Positions 9,415 to 16,426 of a DNA stretch of 64,000 nt are shown here, one piece after another (the stretch's first letter is position 1; every line of letters starts with the position of its first letter). The translations under genes and the position numbers were made by a program. This DNA is from an uncultured Oscillospiraceae bacterium (GTDB lineage Bacteria > Bacillota > Clostridia > Oscillospirales > Oscillospiraceae): the NCBI GenBank assembly GCA_944385465.1, contig CALWXH010000001.1:62001-126000 (forward strand), written 5' to 3'. Under the pieces are notes generated by a model. The model had not been told where the DNA came from and did no database searches. It worked only from the letters and a program-made list of their open reading frames with translations.

Positions 9415-9508
9415 AGAAGCGCTGAGCCGTTGTGAACGCGTCGTCGCAAAGTCCGCGGGCTCCGACCGGGCCTCGGGAGAAGTGCCGAGCCGTCGCTCAC
9501 AGCCCGAC
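9415..9508 (+). repeat. Two copies of a short dispersed intergenic motif (module A)
   Basis: Right behind the metQ stop lie AGAAGCGCTGAGCCG (9415-9429) and AGAAGTGCCGAGCCG (9478-9492), each continuing into related GTGAAC/CTCACAGC sequence. Close relatives occur at 18931, 19071 and, on the other strand, at 45525. No reading frame is evident here. Confidence 0.55.
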
Positions 9509-9526
9509 AATCCCATAAAACCATAA

Positions 9527-9566
9527 AGGCCGCCCGGGAACAGCGCAAGCTGTTCCCGGGCGGCCT
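9527..9566 (-). terminator. Bidirectional terminator between metQ and spoIIR
   Basis: Perfect 18-bp stem (9527-9544 with 9549-9566), GCAA loop. On the minus strand it is followed by a T-rich stretch (TTATGGTTTTATGG), so it mainly ends spoIIR transcription; it also lies behind convergent metQ. Confidence 0.85.
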
Positions 9567-9572
9567 CTATCG

Positions 9573-10196
9573 TTACAGGCCCAGGGCCTGGATCAGACTG
9601 TCCCACCACTCTATCAGCTTGAATTTCAGCACGTAGCCCCCGTCCCGGCCGGTGATGAGGGACACCTGGTCTTCGCTGAGTCCGGCCTGGGCGGCGGTGG
9701 CGGCCACCTCCTCGGTGACGGAGCCCAGGCACAGGGGCGGAAACACCACGCACCACCAGTTCTGTCCCTCCCCGGCCCCGATGACCACCCGCAGGGCCCG
9801 GTAATTGCCCGCGGGCAGGGAGAAGGTGTCATATACCCTGGTGGGGAACCAGCACTCTTCCAGACTGGCGGACACGGGATAGTCATACCCGGCCTGGCCC
9901 ACGATATCCGCCCCGGTCCGGGCCAGCTCCTCCAGGTGGTCAGTCAGTACGGCCTCCGCTTCCTCCTGGGAGGAGATCCCCTCCAGCAGCTCCCCGGCCT
10001 GGGCCAGCACCCCGTCCCGCACCTGGAGCTTCAGCTCCTGATCCGCCTGGGCGTCGGAGTTGGCAATGACGTGGAGGCGGAGCACCTGCCCGGCCAGGGC
10101 GTCGGCGCTGGCGGAAGACCAGGCCCCGGCCATCAGGGTGAGGCCCAGGGCGAACAAGGCGGCGGCCTCCCAGAGCCGCAGTTTGTTGGAGATCAT
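9573..10196 (-). CDS. spoIIR: Stage II sporulation protein R
   Basis: Signal protein made in the forespore and exported to the intermembrane space, where it activates the SpoIIGA protease that processes pro-sigma-E in the mother cell. It is 207 residues with an N-terminal membrane/signal segment (about 10-32). The family hallmark LRLHVIANSD is followed by a Gln/Lys-rich stretch, and conserved WFPTRVYD, LPAGNYRALRV and NWWCVVFPPLC follow. The ATG at 10196 directly follows a terminator U-run and has no normally spaced ribosome site; the nearest, AAGGA, lies 12 nt upstream within the hairpin arm. The position downstream of ispE is seen in other Bacillota. Confidence 0.93.
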   Translation of the reverse strand: MISNKLRLWEAAALFALGLTLMAGAWSSASADALAGQVLRLHVIANSDAQADQELKLQVRDGVLAQAGELLEGISSQEEAEAVLTDHLEELARTGADIVGQAGYDYPVSASLEECWFPTRVYDTFSLPAGNYRALRVVIGAGEGQNWWCVVFPPLCLGSVTEEVAATAAQAGLSEDQVSLITGRDGGYVLKFKLIEWWDSLIQALGL

Positions 10197-10245
10197 AAAA
10201 ACGCACCGTCCTTATGTAGCTTGTGACTACATTGTGGACGGTGCG
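10197..10245 (-). terminator. ispE terminator abutting the spoIIR start codon
   Basis: On the minus strand the outer stem is CGCACCGTCC/GGACGGTGCG (10245-10236 with 10211-10202) and the inner stem ATGTAG/CTACAT, followed by TTTTT (10201-10197) and immediately the spoIIR ATG. The 3' arm contains the only candidate ribosome site (AAGGA) for spoIIR, so read-through RNA would also hide it. Confidence 0.75.
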
Positions 10246-10259
10246 CGCTGTTTTTATAC
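10230..10259 (-). promoter_or_regulatory. Candidate sigma-F promoter for spoIIR
   Basis: On the minus strand GTATA (10259-10255, overlapping the ispE stop) is followed after 15 nt by GTCCACAATG (10239-10230). These match the invariant positions of the B. subtilis sigma-F consensus GywTA and GgnrAnAnTw. The predicted start, around 10223, falls in the hairpin loop and removes the 5' arm of the terminator. Confidence 0.5.
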
Positions 10260-11093
10260 CGTTTCGGCGAGAAAAACTTCCCGGTACTGTTCGCTCAGCC
10301 GCTGTTGGGCCTGCCGGGCGGCCTGTGCGTTGTCAAACAGGCCGAATACCGTGGGGCCGCTGCCTGTCATGGAGGCGCCCAGGGCGCCGCAGTCGATGAG
10401 CACGGACTTGATGGCGTCAATTTCCGAGCGGCGGCGGGGTTCCAACACGTCCTCAAAGACGTTGTACATCCGCCGGGCCGCATCGGCCAGATCGCCCCGC
10501 TCCAGGGCGGCGATGAGCCCCCGGGTGTCCGGCCGGCGCACGATCTTCTTCACATCCACCCGGGCGAAGAGCTGGGGGGTGGAGATGGGGAAGGGGGGCT
10601 TGCACACCACCACATGGCAGGCGGGCAGCGGGGGCAGCGCCTGGAGCACCTCTCCACGGCCCTCTGCCAGGGCGGTGCCCCCCAGCACGCAGTAGGGCAC
10701 GTCGGAGCCCACCGCCGCTCCAATTTTGGCCAGCTGTTCCGGGGTGAGCCCGGCGCCGGTGAGCTGGTTCAGGGCCCGGAGCACCGCCGCGGCGTCCGAG
10801 CTGCCGCCGGCCATCCCGGCACACACGGGGATGTGCTTGTCAATGGAGATGTCCACCTGGCAGTCCTGCCCGGTGGCCCGGCGGAAGGCGGCGGCGGCCA
10901 GCTGGGCCAGATTGCGCTCATCAGAGGGAAGATAGGACAGATTGGTGTCCATCCGGCCGCTGCCCGGGGTGATGGTGAGGGTGTCGGAGAGGGAGATGGA
11001 CTGCATGACCATCTGCAGGTTGTGGTACCCGTCCTCCCGCTTGCCCAGGATGTCCAGGGTGAGATTCAGTTTCGCGTAGGCCAGCGCCTGCAT
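10254..11093 (-). CDS. ispE: 4-diphosphocytidyl-2-C-methyl-D-erythritol kinase
   Basis: GHMP-family kinase of the MEP isoprenoid pathway, phosphorylating CDP-methylerythritol at the 2-hydroxyl. It is 279 residues. The N-terminal AYAKLNLTLDILGKREDGYH carries the substrate-binding Lys and Tyr-His, VCAGMAGGSSDAAA is the ATP-binding glycine-rich motif, and MTGSGPTVFG is the third GHMP motif. The ATG at 11093, with AGGTGG upstream, is preferred over a GTG at 11102. It is followed by spoIIR. Confidence 0.94.
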   Translation of the reverse strand: MQALAYAKLNLTLDILGKREDGYHNLQMVMQSISLSDTLTITPGSGRMDTNLSYLPSDERNLAQLAAAAFRRATGQDCQVDISIDKHIPVCAGMAGGSSDAAAVLRALNQLTGAGLTPEQLAKIGAAVGSDVPYCVLGGTALAEGRGEVLQALPPLPACHVVVCKPPFPISTPQLFARVDVKKIVRRPDTRGLIAALERGDLADAARRMYNVFEDVLEPRRRSEIDAIKSVLIDCGALGASMTGSGPTVFGLFDNAQAARQAQQRLSEQYREVFLAETV

Positions 11094-11165
11094 GGCGGCC
11101 ACCTGCCTTTCCGGTCGTACAGCTGCGCCGGCACGGCAGAACCCGCGCCGGCGGAGAGAGGAATT

Positions 11166-12452
11166 TCAGCGGATTTTCCGGGCTTCCAGATAGAAGCGCT
11201 TGTCGTTGGCCTCCCCCATGGAGAAGGTCTTCCGGGGGAGCACGCCGTCGTGGATGACGCAGGGGAACAGCTCCTCCTTGTCCATGGCGGGCAGCAGGAA
11301 GGAGATGTTGCCCGGACGGGCGGCAAACTGCCGGGCCACATCCTCCCCGTGGATGTAATCCACCCGGCCTGTGTGGCTGCTGAGGTAGTCGTCCAGGAAC
11401 TGCTGGAGGGTGCCCACCGGGAGATGGGAGGGGGGATCCGGGATGGTGAGATCGCCCTCGCCGTCGGCAAAGACATAGTGCAGGATCTGCCCCTGGAGCT
11501 CCCGCCCCCGGACGGTGCCGGGGTAGTGGTGGATCAGGGCGGTGAGCAGGGCCTGGGGGTCGGTGTGGAACACCACCCGGTGGATGGGGGCGAAGGTGAG
11601 GCTGTCATCGTGGAGATTGACCAGCTCGCACAGGGCGAACCGGGCGGGCAGATCGGCCCAGCGATCCGGCGGGGCAAGGCGCTTCTGCCGCTCATAGCAC
11701 TCCTTGGCGGTGGCCAGGGAGTGGTTGCCGTCCCCCACGGCGAACAGCATCACCGGCGCCTCCGGCGCGGTGTGATACCGGGCGTGGAAGAGCTGGGGAT
11801 CGGCCAGGCGGGACAGAGCGTCGGCCACCTGGGCCAGCTGTGCCTCCCCCAGCTGCCAGCCGGCCAGCCGGCCGCCCTCTTCCATCAGGGGGAACTCATA
11901 GAGCGGTTTCATCTGCCCCTTCTGTCCGGACAGCGCCTCGATGACGGTCCGCTGGGGGTCGTCGCACAGCAGCATGGCGTGGGGCAGCTCGATGGGGGCG
12001 TTCTTCCGCACGGCAACCCGGGGCGGGATCCGGGAGAGAACCACGCCCTCCGTGGCCCGGACCGGGGCGGGGGAACCGGGTTCATAGTCATACTGCTCCA
12101 GATCCACCATGCCCACCAGGCCCCGGCGCACCCTGCCGTCGTGGAGGGTGCGCTCCACATAGATCATGGTGTGCTCCAGCTGGGTAAAACGCCCCTCCCG
12201 GAGATAGCGGCTCATGGTGTTGTTGGCTTCCATGATGTCTGTCTCCACGTGGGGGCCGTCCAGGCTGCTCTCCGGCAGGATGAGCCGCAGAGTGGACGGG
12301 GCGCGGCCCACCCGCTCCTCCACCCGCTGCCAGTACTCCGGCTGGGAGGTGTACTGGTCACAGGCCACCACCGACCAGAGGGTCAGGTCGCAGTCGCGGG
12401 GAAGCAGAATATCCGCGGGGCGGAAGGGCAGGGCGGAAAAGTCGGCAGGCAT
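11166..12452 (-). CDS. DUF1015 family protein
   Basis: Cytosolic protein of 428 residues belonging to the uncharacterised DUF1015 family. The diagnostic motif GDGNHSLATAK lies near the middle and GEANDKRFYLEARKI ends the protein. No signal peptide or membrane segment. The ATG at 12452 has AAAGGAG. In many Clostridia relatives lie beside serine-biosynthesis genes; here it sits behind thrH and an aminotransferase, which makes a role near amino-acid metabolism plausible but unproven. Confidence 0.85.
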   Translation of the reverse strand: MPADFSALPFRPADILLPRDCDLTLWSVVACDQYTSQPEYWQRVEERVGRAPSTLRLILPESSLDGPHVETDIMEANNTMSRYLREGRFTQLEHTMIYVERTLHDGRVRRGLVGMVDLEQYDYEPGSPAPVRATEGVVLSRIPPRVAVRKNAPIELPHAMLLCDDPQRTVIEALSGQKGQMKPLYEFPLMEEGGRLAGWQLGEAQLAQVADALSRLADPQLFHARYHTAPEAPVMLFAVGDGNHSLATAKECYERQKRLAPPDRWADLPARFALCELVNLHDDSLTFAPIHRVVFHTDPQALLTALIHHYPGTVRGRELQGQILHYVFADGEGDLTIPDPPSHLPVGTLQQFLDDYLSSHTGRVDYIHGEDVARQFAARPGNISFLLPAMDKEELFPCVIHDGVLPRKTFSMGEANDKRFYLEARKIR

Positions 12453-12490
12453 GGGAAACGCTCCTTTCGGGGTGGACGGCAGAGGGGAAA

Positions 12491-13093
12491 TCAGTCCAAT
12501 GCCTTCAGAATCGCGCGCAGCAGGTCGTCAAACTCCTCAAAGGCGGGCAGTTCTGGATGATCCGCCTTGATCTGCGCTGTGGTGCGAAACAGGAAGCCGG
12601 CTTTGCTGGCCTGGATCATGGCCAGGTCGTTGAAGCTGTCCCCGGCGGCGATGGTGTCATAGCCCATGGACTGCAGGGCGCGCACGGTGGTGAGCTTGGA
12701 CTGGGGACAGCGCATATGGTAGCCGGTGATGGCCCCGTCAGGGGCCACCTCCAGGCTGTTGCACATCAGGGTGGGCCAGTTCAGCTTTTCCATGAGGGGC
12801 ATGGCGAACTGCTCGAAGGTATCGCTGAGGATGACTGCCTGGGTGTGGCGGCGCAGTTCATCCAGAAAGTCCCGGGCGCCGGGCAGCGGGTCGATGGTGG
12901 AGATCACGTCCTGGATCTCTCTCAGGCCCAGGCCGTGCTCCCGGAGGATGCCCAGCCGCCAGGCCATCAGTTTGTCGTAATCGGGCTCATCCCGGGTGGT
13001 GCGGCGCAGCTCGGGAATGCCGCTGGCCTGGGCGAAGGCGATCCAGATCTCCGGGACCAGGACGCCCTCCATATCCAAACATATGATATTCAT
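12491..13093 (-). CDS. thrH: ThrH-type phosphoserine phosphatase / homoserine phosphotransferase
   Basis: HAD-superfamily enzyme of 200 residues. In Pseudomonas, ThrH hydrolyses phosphoserine and can transfer the phosphate to homoserine. The nucleophile motif is CLDMEGVLVPE (Asp7), with the ThrH-type Glu in place of the second Asp. ILSDTF is motif II, SKLTTV contributes the motif III Lys and AAGDSFNDLAM the metal-binding motif IV. The close match of the whole N-terminus to ThrH, rather than SerB, supports the name. It is co-directional with an aminotransferase gene upstream. Confidence 0.85.
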   Translation of the reverse strand: MNIICLDMEGVLVPEIWIAFAQASGIPELRRTTRDEPDYDKLMAWRLGILREHGLGLREIQDVISTIDPLPGARDFLDELRRHTQAVILSDTFEQFAMPLMEKLNWPTLMCNSLEVAPDGAITGYHMRCPQSKLTTVRALQSMGYDTIAAGDSFNDLAMIQASKAGFLFRTTAQIKADHPELPAFEEFDDLLRAILKALD

Positions 13094-13119
13094 GGGATCA
13101 CCTCTTGCTGCAAAATGGC

Positions 13120-14298
13120 TCAGGCGCGCTCTTTTTTCAGCGTTTCCACAAAGCGGCCGATGCGGGTGAGAGCCTCGCCCAGATCCTTCATGGAGGCGGC
13201 GTAGCAGGCGCGGACATAGCCTTCGCCCCCGGGGCCGAAGGCGGTGCCGGGGATTACGGCCACTTTTTCCTCCACAATGAGCCGCTCGCAGAACTCCTCG
13301 CTGGACAGGCCGGTGGATTTGATGCAGGGGAAGGTGTAGAAGGCGCCCCGGGGCTCGAAGCAGGACAGGCCCAGGTTGCGGAAGCCGTCCACCAGGAAGC
13401 GGCGGCGGCCGTCATACTCCTCCCGCATGTTCTCGATATCCCGGTCCCCGTTGTCCATGGCCTCGATGGCGGCATACTGGCTGGTGGTGGGGGCGGACAT
13501 GATGCCGTACTGATGCAGCTTGGTCATGGCGGCCACCAGCTCCCTGGGGCCGCACACATAGCCCATGCGCCAGCCGGTCATGGAATAGGCCTTGGAGAAG
13601 CCGTTGATGACGATGGTGCGCTCATACATATCCGGGAGGTTGGCCATGGACACGTGGTGCTGGCCATAGGTGAGCTCGGCGTAGATCTCGTCGGAGATCA
13701 CCATGATATCGGTGCCCCGCAGCACTTCCGCCAGGGCCTCCAGATCCCCCCGGCCCATGATGCCGCCGGTGGGGTTGTTGGGGAAGGGGAGCACCAGGGC
13801 CTTGGTGCGGGGGGTGATGGCGGCGCGCAGTTCCTCGGCGGTGAGCCGGAACTCGTTTTCCGCCTTGGTTTCCACCAGCACAGGTACGCCATGGCACATG
13901 GAGACCAGCGGGCCATAGCATACAAAGGAGGGGGTGGGGATGATGACTTCATCCCCCGGCTCCAGCAGGCAGCGGAAGGCCAGGTCCAGCCCCTCGCTGC
14001 CCCCCACGGTGACCAGGATCTGCCCGATGGGGGCATACTCCAGGTGGAAGCGCCGCTTCAGGTAGCGGCTGATGGCCCGGCGCAGGTCGCTGAGGCCGGC
14101 ATTGGGGGTATATTTGGTAAAGCCCTTTTCCAGGGAGTAGATGCCGGCATCCCGGATGTGCCAGGGGGTCTGGAAGTCGGGCTCGCCGATCCCCAGGGAG
14201 ATGCCGCCCTCCATGCCCTCCAGAAGGTCGAAGTATTTTCGGATGCCGGAGGGGGGCACATCCTGGATGCGCCGGTTCAGAATCGTCTCATAATTCAT
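13120..14298 (-). CDS. PLP-dependent class I/II aminotransferase
   Basis: Fold-type I aminotransferase of 392 residues. Lys236 in NGFSKAYSMTGWR is the PLP lysine, NNPTGG contains the cofactor-contacting Asn, and Asp203 in VISDEIY binds the pyridine nitrogen. The profile is that of the AspC/PatA/aromatic group, whose substrates cannot be told from sequence. Its ATG overlaps the stop of the upstream Lrp-type gene (TAATG), so regulator and enzyme are coupled. With thrH next, a link to phosphoserine or homoserine metabolism is possible. Confidence 0.88.
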   Translation of the reverse strand: MNYETILNRRIQDVPPSGIRKYFDLLEGMEGGISLGIGEPDFQTPWHIRDAGIYSLEKGFTKYTPNAGLSDLRRAISRYLKRRFHLEYAPIGQILVTVGGSEGLDLAFRCLLEPGDEVIIPTPSFVCYGPLVSMCHGVPVLVETKAENEFRLTAEELRAAITPRTKALVLPFPNNPTGGIMGRGDLEALAEVLRGTDIMVISDEIYAELTYGQHHVSMANLPDMYERTIVINGFSKAYSMTGWRMGYVCGPRELVAAMTKLHQYGIMSAPTTSQYAAIEAMDNGDRDIENMREEYDGRRRFLVDGFRNLGLSCFEPRGAFYTFPCIKSTGLSSEEFCERLIVEEKVAVIPGTAFGPGGEGYVRACYAASMKDLGEALTRIGRFVETLKKERA

Positions 14299-14777
14299 TA
14301 TTCAAACACGAACCTTTCCTCCTGAGCCTCCTGCTTCTGGAAGATCAGGTGCTTTTCTTTGTATTTTTTCAGGATGAAGTGGGTGGCGGTGCCGGTGACA
14401 TCCTCCAGGGGGGCCAGCTTCTCGCCCACAAACAGGGCCACCTCTTTCAGGGTGCGGCCGGAAATGATGACGGTGAGGTCAAAGGAGCCGCTCATGAGAT
14501 AGACCGACTCCACCTCGTCGTACTGATAGATGCGCTGGGCCACCCGGTCAAAGCCCTCGCCCCGCTGGGGGGTGACGTTGACCTCGATGAGGGCGGTGAC
14601 GCTCTCCCGGTCGGTGCGGTCCCAGTCCACAATGGCCTTGTAGCCCAGGATGATCCGCTCCTCCTCGTAGGTTTGGATGGCGGCTGCCACCTCTGCCTCG
14701 GTGAGGCCGGACATGGATGCCAGTTGGGCGTGGGTCAGGGTGCAATCGTCTTCCAGCAGTTGCAGCAGCTTTTTCAT
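14298..14777 (-). CDS. Lrp/AsnC family transcriptional regulator
   Basis: Amino-acid-responsive regulator of 159 residues. An N-terminal helix-turn-helix (about 1-50, with LTHAQLASMSGLTEAEVAAA) precedes a C-terminal RAM/AsnC ligand domain containing VESVYLMSGSFDLTVIISG. The ATG at 14777 has GAGGAGG 8 nt upstream; a TTG 21 nt earlier overlaps that site and is unlikely. Being first in the operon, it probably controls the coupled aminotransferase and itself. Confidence 0.88.
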   Translation of the reverse strand: MKKLLQLLEDDCTLTHAQLASMSGLTEAEVAAAIQTYEEERIILGYKAIVDWDRTDRESVTALIEVNVTPQRGEGFDRVAQRIYQYDEVESVYLMSGSFDLTVIISGRTLKEVALFVGEKLAPLEDVTGTATHFILKKYKEKHLIFQKQEAQEERFVFE

Positions 14778-14845
14778 GCAAAGCGCCTCCTCATTCAAAT
14801 GTCGGCCCGCGGACAGGGTGAACCTGCCCGGCGGAATTAAAATGT

Positions 14846-14874
14846 ATTATATACCCCGGGGGGAGAGATGGCAA
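14846..14874 (-). promoter_or_regulatory. Promoter of the lrp-aminotransferase-thrH operon
   Basis: On the minus strand TTGCCA (14874-14869), 17-bp spacer, TATAAT (14851-14846). Near-consensus sigma-A promoter, facing away from the V-ATPase operon. Confidence 0.85.
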
Positions 14875-14978
14875 TCCCTCATTCCGGCCGGGGTGCAATT
14901 CTTGCGAAAGAGTGTACTTTCTCCCGGCTCGACGGGAAATGTTTGTTGAATTTGTGCTTTCTTTTTGAAAAGCTTGGT

Positions 14979-14987
14979 GTTACAATG
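14979..14987 (+). promoter_or_regulatory. Possible extended -10 promoter for the V-ATPase operon
   Basis: TGTTACAAT forms a TG-n-TAnAAT extended -10. No good -35 is seen 16-18 nt upstream. It is the best candidate in the 263-nt divergent intergenic region. Confidence 0.45.
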
Positions 14988-15040
14988 GCGAGAAGAAAAA
15001 TACGCAGCGTGATCAGAAGAATTGGGAGGAGGTTTCTTCC

Positions 15041-15361
15041 ATGGAATATACCACATTGATTGACCGCATTCTGGAGGCCGAGCGCGCGGCGGACCAGATC
15101 ACCGATGAGGTGCGGGACGAGCAGGCCGGCCTGGAGGCCCATCTGGCCAGCGAGAGCCAGCGCATCCGGGACAACCTGATGGCCCGGGCCAAGGAGCGGC
15201 TGGACAAGCTGGCCAAGGACGTGGAGAGCAAGAAGGAGCGGGAGCTGAAAGCCCAGCAGGCCCGCCTGGCCGAGACCCGGGACCGGATGGAGCGGGCCTA
15301 TGCCCACTATGGGGACAACTGGGTGGACACCCTGTTCCGGCAGACGGTGGACATCCCGTGA
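15041..15361 (+). CDS. V-type ATPase peripheral-stalk subunit G/H
   Basis: Small, almost entirely alpha-helical charged protein of 106 residues, with a long heptad-rich coiled coil (about 10-90) as in the G/H stalk subunits of A/V-type ATPases. These pair with subunit E to form the stator. Assignment rests on composition, size and first position in the operon rather than on motifs. GGGAGGAGG precedes the ATG. The stop overlaps the start of subunit C by 4 nt. Confidence 0.8.
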   Translation: MEYTTLIDRILEAERAADQITDEVRDEQAGLEAHLASESQRIRDNLMARAKERLDKLAKDVESKKERELKAQQARLAETRDRMERAYAHYGDNWVDTLFRQTVDIP

Positions 15362-16389
15362 GCGCGGGGTATGAGGCCCTGGCCACCAAAGCCAGGGCGA
15401 TGTATGGCCGGCGCCTGCACGCTGCGGATCTGGAGCGGATCTCCCGGATGGAGACCATCGGGGCGGTATTGGCGGAGCTGCGGCAGAGTCCGGCCTGGGC
15501 GCCCGCTGCCCAGGCGCTGCCGGAAGACCAGGTGCTGACCCGGGCCCGGCTGGAGGACGCGCTGCGCAGCCAGGTGCGCCAGGAGGAGCTGCGGCTGATG
15601 GCCTTTGTCCCCCAGGGGGACCGGGCGCTGATGAACTTTCCTGTCCTGCGCGCGGAGCTGGAGCAGATCCTGGCCGCCCTGCGCCGCCTGCACGCCAGCA
15701 TGTCCAAAGAGCTGGAGAAGCTGCCCCGGAAATACCTGGACAAGGCCAGAGTGGATCTGGAGGGGTTGCACCGGTGCGCGGATTTCAACGCCCTGGTGGA
15801 GGCCACCCGGGGCAGCATCTATTACGCCACCCTGGACCGGCTGCGCGGCGGCGAGACAATGCCCGATTACGGCGTGACGGAAGCGCTGCTGTGGTCGGTA
15901 TATTACCGGCATATGCTCCGGCTCATCCGCCGGCAGTATGACGGCGGGACCCGCCGTCTGCTGGAACAGTCTGTGGGCAGCCAGGTGGATATGCTCAATA
16001 TCATGCACATTCTGCGCCTGAAACGCTATTTTCCCCAGGAGGACAACCTCCTGCCGGTGCTGCTGCCCTATCACTACAAGGTGCGCCCGGCACAGATCCG
16101 CGCCATGTGCGACGCGCCGGACCCCCAGGCGGTGATGGAGCTGGTGGAGCACACCCCCTATGCCGCCGCCTTCCGCGGAGTGGCGCCGGAGGATCTGCAA
16201 AACCGGTACGAGAGCGTGCTGTACCGCCTCAGCCGGCAGCAGCTGCGCATGGGCAAGCCGTCGGTGTATACCGCGGTGGCCTATCTGAACCTGCGGGAGG
16301 TAGAGCTGCGGGCGCTGGTCTCTGCGGTGGAGGCCTCCAAGTACCGCCAGAGCCTGAATCCATCCCTGCTGCAGATCCTGGCCGATTGA
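15358..16389 (+). CDS. ntpC: V-type ATPase subunit C (d-type, central-stalk socket)
   Basis: 343 residues, matching NtpC/AtpC, the funnel-shaped protein seated on the c-ring that connects to the D/F rotor. The protein is helical and Arg/Leu-rich with no membrane segments. Starts at GTG 15358 in a GTGA overlap with the previous stop, and runs to 37 nt before the membrane subunit I gene. Confidence 0.88.
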   Translation: MSAGYEALATKARAMYGRRLHAADLERISRMETIGAVLAELRQSPAWAPAAQALPEDQVLTRARLEDALRSQVRQEELRLMAFVPQGDRALMNFPVLRAELEQILAALRRLHASMSKELEKLPRKYLDKARVDLEGLHRCADFNALVEATRGSIYYATLDRLRGGETMPDYGVTEALLWSVYYRHMLRLIRRQYDGGTRRLLEQSVGSQVDMLNIMHILRLKRYFPQEDNLLPVLLPYHYKVRPAQIRAMCDAPDPQAVMELVEHTPYAAAFRGVAPEDLQNRYESVLYRLSRQQLRMGKPSVYTAVAYLNLREVELRALVSAVEASKYRQSLNPSLLQILAD

Positions 16390-16426
16390 GCCGACTGCCG
16401 AGATTGCGGGGAGAAGGAGGAGTTCC

